Assembly: GCF_015207265.1 (NCBI RefSeq)
Contig: NZ_JADEXE010000026.1
Span: 1-39,361, forward strand
From: Nodosilinea sp. LEGE 07298
Lineage (GTDB): Bacteria; Cyanobacteriota; Cyanobacteriia; Phormidesmidales; Phormidesmidaceae
Direction: 5' to 3'
Length of the DNA stretch: 39,361 bases
The notes below the pieces were generated by a model. The model worked only from the letters and a program-made list of their open reading frames with translations. It did not search any database and was not told the DNA's origin. Numbering within the stretch: the stretch's first letter is position 1; each line of letters opens with the position of its first letter. This document shows, one piece after another, positions 36,301-39,361 of the stretch. A program made the translations under genes and the position numbers.

Positions 36301-37439
36301 GCGCAGGCAGCGGGCAGCGCCCCGACCTGGGGCACGTTGACCACCTCCCGCCGCCGCAGCGCCGCCGTAGCCCAGGGAAAGGCCGCCATGGGAATGGCAT
36401 CGGGCAGCTGGCACACCGAAGTGCAGTCGGGGCGGTGCCACTGGTGGGTAATTCGCATCGTGCCTTCCCCCAAAGTATCAGCGGCTAGAGTCACTACATG
36501 GCCCTGGTCAGCCTGAATATAGGCCCCAATTTGCCCCAGGGCGCGGGTTACCTCGGCGTCAAACTGGGCAGCCCTCACCTCCACAAAGCGATGGGCCACG
36601 GCCATCATTAGCTGGTTGATGTCGCGCTGGCGGGCTACGGTCAGCGCGGCCTGTTTGCGGTCGGTCACCTCCAGCACCACGCCAAACCATTGCACATCGC
36701 CGTTGGGCAGTTGCTCGGGCTGGCTGTGGACCTGGACCCACTTTGTCTTGCCCGAGGGGGTGACGATGCGCCCTTCGTGGTGCATGGGGGTGAGGGTGGC
36801 CGCACTGTGGGCAATGGCCGCACCGACCCCTGGCCTGTCTTCTGGGAGCAATAGGGCGGCGATGGCGCTAAAATCGGCCAGGGCAATTTCAGCGGAAACT
36901 TCGAAAAGGCTGGCTCCGGTGCTGCTTAAGTAGGTTAGCGATCGCTCGCCATTGACCCGCAAAACAGCCGTAAATAGGGTACCCGGCTGGGTCTCGACCA
37001 GCTTTTGAAACCGGGCCTCGCTTAGCTGCAAAGCCCGGTCGGCCTGCTGGCGATCGCGCCGATTTTGGGCTTCTCTCAACTCCCGACGCACGACCTCTGG
37101 CAGGCGAGCCAGGTTGTCTTTCATGATGTAGTCTTGGGCACCGGCCTTCATTAGGGCCACGGCCTGCTGTTCGCCAAGGATGCCAGAAACGACAATAAAG
37201 GGCACATCTAGCCCCTGGTCGCGCACGATGGCCAGCGCCGCTGGGGCATCGAACCCAGGCAGGTTGTGGTCAGAAATAATCGCGTCCCAGCGGCGAGCCG
37301 AGAGCATGTGGCCCAGAGCGGCGGTGGTTTGCACCCGTTCCCAGCTCACCGCTAGGCCATCTCTCCGCAGCGTCTCAACGGTCAGTAAAGCGTCGTCTTC
37401 GCTATCTTCAACGATCAGAATGGTTAAAACTTCAGCCAT
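33321..37439 (-). CDS. Hybrid sensor histidine kinase (REC, PAS, GAF, PAS repeats, HisKA, HATPase, REC)
   Basis: A 1372-residue kinase. The order is: N-terminal REC with Asp57 ([10 protein letters not shown]) and KDNL; PAS (about 140-260); GAF (about 285-450); two tandem related PAS units (about 455-700) with matching endings [11 protein letters not shown] and [11 protein letters not shown]; two more PAS-PAC units (about 740-980); HisKA with phospho-His997 ([11 protein letters not shown]); HATPase with N-box NLLTNAVKF, then DTGIGI and GTGLGL; and a C-terminal REC with Asp1299 and KP near 1350. The last REC has a reduced acidic pocket (AGDQE). There are no membrane segments, so it is cytoplasmic. 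It probably phosphorylates the adjacent REC-GGDEF-EAL proteins. The signal is unknown; the GAF lacks an obvious bilin cysteine motif. Confidence 0.92.
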   Translation of the reverse strand: MAEVLTILIVEDSEDDALLTVETLRRDGLAVSWERVQTTAALGHMLSARRWDAIISDHNLPGFDAPAALAIVRDQGLDVPFIVVSGILGEQQAVALMKAGAQDYIMKDNLARLPEVVRRELREAQNRRDRQQADRALQLSEARFQKLVETQPGTLFTAVLRVNGERSLTYLSSTGASLFEVSAEIALADFSAIAALLLPEDRPGVGAAIAHSAATLTPMHHEGRIVTPSGKTKWVQVHSQPEQLPNGDVQWFGVVLEVTDRKQAALTVARQRDINQLMMAVAHRFVEVRAAQFDAEVTRALGQIGAYIQADQGHVVTLAADTLGEGTMRITHQWHRPDCTSVCQLPDAIPMAAFPWATAALRRREVVNVPQVGALPAACATDRTSWQGFDVESVLSVPLIQKTRVVGYMGFLALGQPTGWDDDTQQMVQVLAQTIASAQDRLQAERLLAQREAQSWAILSVMPDLLIRMGADGRYREVLSQNHPLDFVVPSQSRVGHHVSEILSADLAELQLQAIHQALATHEMQTYEQQMLVDGRLRHEELRAVRCGNDEVLFLVRDISERKRDEAKRQRAELALQQSEAHQRALVEALPDLLARLSKDGIYLEFGASPTFRVVGKLPELVGTHVSESLPPVAAQQRLDAITQALATQTIQFYEQDLSTAEKIHIEEVRVVPYRDDEVLALVRDISDQKAALWERDRAERQLQELNQSLERQVAERTAALKEREVRYRGLMEGASDAILVADMEGHILEVNRRTEELFGYSRDQLTQMHQSQLHPPEQRAELIDLFQESIDRSHFHALNLPILRADGRQIPVDITATTITLGATRVVQGIFRDVSDRQRVEAENQRLRDRLGFLLDSSPAVIYSIEFTGRYKPTFISQNLVNILGYESEAFIANFTDWREYFHPDESDSVWADISAIVERGSYALEYRFRHRDGHYLWVQDEAQVVYDTGGQPQEVIGYLADITDRKCAEERLRQTNAELLRATRLKDEFLANMSHELRTPLNAILGMTEGLQEQVFGAINDRQLKALTTIETSASHLLALINDILDVAKIESGQITLHLTPTAIAPLCQSSLTFVQQQAYKKRIQLLNCILPNLPDLVIDERRVRQILINLLTNAVKFTPEGGRVSLMVTPEFRQVGDETQAMLRFAIRDTGIGIAPDDRQKLFQPFIQIDSALNRQYQGTGLGLTLVKQITELHGGQVGLTSEVGVGSCFTVDLPYDLGSGLRPADQHAAALTDIPPTAALPQPLPLILLAGDQEATISTVVNYLTAKGFRLLVARRGEAAIALAQAENPDLIVIDMPLPGGDGLETIRRIRDDPHLANRPIIALTGLASDGDRCLAAGANQHQGKPLKLKQLAAAIQHLINPFAPSIP

Positions 37440-37575
37440 CTTGTCTCTACAACGCTCGAAGACAAATCCACCTGGGCCGTAAACGGGTTACCCACGCCTG
37501 GATATAGAGTACCCGTCTCCAGCCCACAACCCTTGTGAGTCAGTGAAATTGGGGCGATGGGCTGCGGCTATGGTC

Positions 37576-39183
37576 TTACAAGCGACGGACAAGACTGTGG
37601 GCCTCAATGGCATTGGCGCTGAGGGGTTGACTAAACAGATACCCCTGCCCCAGTTGACAGCCCAGGTGTTGCAGGTGATCAAGCTGTTGGCGAGTCTCGA
37701 TGCCCTCGGCTACAACCGTTAACCCAAGCTGGTCGCCCAGCGAAATAATAGTGCTGACAATTTTGAAATTGCGCTGGCTCTCGTGCATTTGGCTGACAAA
37801 CGAGCGATCGATTTTTAGGTCACTCAAGGGAAAGCGGTGGAGTGAACTCAGGGAGGAATACCCGGTACCAAAGTCATCGACGCTGATGTGGATTTGACGC
37901 GATCGCAGCTGGGTCATGATGCCGATCGCCGTCTCGGCGTTTTCGAGCAGGGCACTTTCAGTAATTTCTAGCTTGAGGTAGGCGGGGTCAACGCCTGTTT
38001 TGGCTAAAACCTGGTCGATATCGGCCAGCAGGGTGGGCGAGGCAAACTGGCGCACCGACAGGTTGACGCTCATGGTGAGGTCGGTGTGCCCCTGCTGGTG
38101 CCAGGCCAGCAGTTGCTCGCAGGCCTGCTGCAAGATCGCAATGCCCAGGGGCACAATCAGCCCAGTTTCTTCCATGCAGGGAATAAAGTCGTTGGGTGAC
38201 ACTAGGCCCCGACTAGGATGCTGCCAGCGCACCAGAGCTTCAAACCCACACAGGGCTTCGGTGTGCAGATTGACGACGGGCTGGTAGTAGGCGACAAACT
38301 CTTGATGGTTGAGGGCACGCTGCAAGTCGGTCTCTAGGGTCAGGCGCTCTAGCATGGCCACCGACATCTGGCGATCGAAGATTTGGCAGCCGTTTTTGCC
38401 GCGCTGTTTGGCCTTGTACATGGCCGTGTCTGCATCTTGCAGGGGTTCTTCGGCCTGCTGATAGGCACTGTCACCCAGCGCAATGCCGATGCAGGCGGTC
38501 ATAAAGATCTCGCAGTTACCCACCTCAAAGGAGCTGACAAAACTCTGAAGTACCGCTTGGATAAAAGGCTCAAGCGCCCTCTCGCCATCGATCTGGTGTA
38601 GCAAAAAGCAAAATTCATCTTCCCCTACCCGCGCTAGCGTATCGCCGGGCCGCCGCAGCTGTTGCAAACGCCCAGCGATCGCCAAGAGCAGCTGATTGCC
38701 AACCCTATGGCCAAAGGCACTGTTGACGAGCTTGAACTGATCGCAGTCTAAATAGACCACCGCAAAGGCGAAGTAGTTAGCCCGCAGCATCTCGGCCAGT
38801 CGCTGGAGCAACAATGCGCGGCTAGAGAGCTGGGTCAGGCCATCTTGGGCGATCATCGCCTGAAGCTGGGCCGTGCGCTCTTGTACGGTCTTTTCAAGGC
38901 GACTATTAAAGTTAGCCAAAGCTTGATACTGCTGGCGGAGGCGAAGCATTGATCGCACCCTGGCATTTAACTCGAGACCGGTAACGGGTTTACTGATAAA
39001 ATCATCGGCCCCGGCGGCAAAGCAGCGGGCTAAATCGGCCTTGCCGGTCAGCGAGGTCACCATAATAATGGGCAACGATTGCCACTGCGCCATTGCTTTA
39101 ATTCGCTGGCAGACCTCTAGCCCGCTCATGCCCGGCATCATCACATCTAATAAAATTAGATCGGGCTGAAACAATTCTAGCAA
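37576..39183 (-). CDS. REC-GGDEF-EAL protein with truncated receiver
   Basis: A paralogue of the gene at 31509-33305, first gene of the same-strand signalling cluster. The frame is open only from 39234, after an in-frame TAG at 39235-39237; the first start is TTG at 39183, inside the receiver. Homology continues upstream to TYQLHYAASG, but the first 25 or so receiver residues, including the acidic pocket, are missing, although the phospho-acceptor Asp13 (LILLDVMMPG) remains. The cyclase motif is GEDEF (187-191) with VNSAF in place of ND, so probably inactive. The EAL domain is intact (Glu315, NLSVRQF, EITES, DDFGTGYSS, EGIET). It may be a 5'-truncated gene that still gives a constitutive phosphodiesterase, or a pseudogene. 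Confidence 0.8.
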   Translation of the reverse strand: MLELFQPDLILLDVMMPGMSGLEVCQRIKAMAQWQSLPIIMVTSLTGKADLARCFAAGADDFISKPVTGLELNARVRSMLRLRQQYQALANFNSRLEKTVQERTAQLQAMIAQDGLTQLSSRALLLQRLAEMLRANYFAFAVVYLDCDQFKLVNSAFGHRVGNQLLLAIAGRLQQLRRPGDTLARVGEDEFCFLLHQIDGERALEPFIQAVLQSFVSSFEVGNCEIFMTACIGIALGDSAYQQAEEPLQDADTAMYKAKQRGKNGCQIFDRQMSVAMLERLTLETDLQRALNHQEFVAYYQPVVNLHTEALCGFEALVRWQHPSRGLVSPNDFIPCMEETGLIVPLGIAILQQACEQLLAWHQQGHTDLTMSVNLSVRQFASPTLLADIDQVLAKTGVDPAYLKLEITESALLENAETAIGIMTQLRSRQIHISVDDFGTGYSSLSSLHRFPLSDLKIDRSFVSQMHESQRNFKIVSTIISLGDQLGLTVVAEGIETRQQLDHLQHLGCQLGQGYLFSQPLSANAIEAHSLVRRL

Positions 39184-39245
39184 TCCAAGGGCGGCGGCCC
39201 CACTGGCCGCATAGTGCAGCTGATAGGTTTGAGTCTAGTTCCAAC

Positions 39246-39361
39246 TTATTTTGTGTCGGCTTTCCTGGGCAACGGCCTTCTGCCATTTAACGAAGAGGCA
39301 ATCAGCAGGTTGCGCACCCAGTTGTCGTGATAGCGGAAACCGTTGAGTTGTTCAAAGGGGC
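39246..39361 (-). CDS. C-terminal end of an unidentified protein (5' partial)
   Basis: The minus strand is open from the window edge to TAA at 39246-39248, reading PFEQLNGFRYHDNWVRNLL, then IASSLNGRRPLPRKADTK. It looks coding in composition but no family is recognised. It ends nine bases before the TAG that blocks the truncated receiver gene, so it may mark the joint of an insertion or rearrangement. Confidence 0.4.
   Translation of the reverse strand, partial: PFEQLNGFRYHDNWVRNLLIASSLNGRRPLPRKADTK

Overview
The window is chromosomal DNA from a cyanobacterium, most likely a filamentous Leptolyngbya/Nodosilinea/Phormidium-type lineage; this is an inference, not a species call. The evidence is the abundant HIP1 octamer GCGATCGC (for example 5534-5541, 10253-10260, 16664-16671), a phycobiliprotein-like gene, heptamer and other short cyanobacterial repeats, TrmFO, and several families common in cyanobacteria (AI-2E permease, TPR proteins, DUF7219-like small protein, MGH1-type glucosidase, large PAS/GAF hybrid kinases). 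Both window ends cut through genes.

Layout. 1-3690: an ABC-2 permease fused to an M1 aminopeptidase, its 5' end outside the window. 3839-5706 (minus): a GIY-YIG-like protein and an AI-2E family permease. 5958-9385 (plus): a two-gene unit with a 4-base overlap, a TPR protein with tandem 46-residue repeats followed by an AAA/Orc-like ATPase. 9846-12664 (plus): a compact unit of SGNH hydrolase, AraC regulator and BenE-type transporter. 12822-14182: a secreted CHRD protein and, on the opposite strand, an MGME1/RecB-like nuclease. The segment 9.7-14.2 kb is bracketed by two non-coding arrays that share AGAC/GTCTC motifs, which hints at an accessory cassette. 14770-22281 (minus): mostly housekeeping genes (DUF7219-like protein, trmFO, an exported charged protein, a membrane protein, an MsmX/UgpC-type ABC ATPase and gyrA). 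22689-24158 (plus): a single-domain response regulator and a J-domain-like protein. 24176-29963 (minus): MGH1/GH63 glucosidase, a 61-residue protein, a divergent phycobiliprotein-like protein and a glutamine-dependent asparagine synthase. 29964-30466: a divergent intergenic region with a 19-bp tandem repeat array. 30467-31183 (plus): a DUF1028 protein. 31345-39183 (minus): a probable FCD-regulator remnant, then a signalling cluster of two REC-GGDEF-EAL paralogues around a 1372-residue hybrid histidine kinase.

How the genes may work together. The signalling cluster looks like a phosphorelay feeding c-di-GMP breakdown: both EAL domains keep their catalytic residues while both GGDEF domains are degenerate, and the 5'-proximal paralogue has lost the first part of its receiver. 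The AraC regulator overlaps the hydrolase and sits directly before the transporter, so local control of uptake is likely. The TPR-ATPase pair looks like a dedicated scaffold/NTPase module of unknown job and is the best candidate in the window for an undescribed system. The least explained sequence features are the paired AGAC/GTCTC arrays, a perfect 44-bp palindrome at 16646-16689, the 19-bp repeat array at 30064-30256, and the orphan bilin-site protein at 27304-27771.
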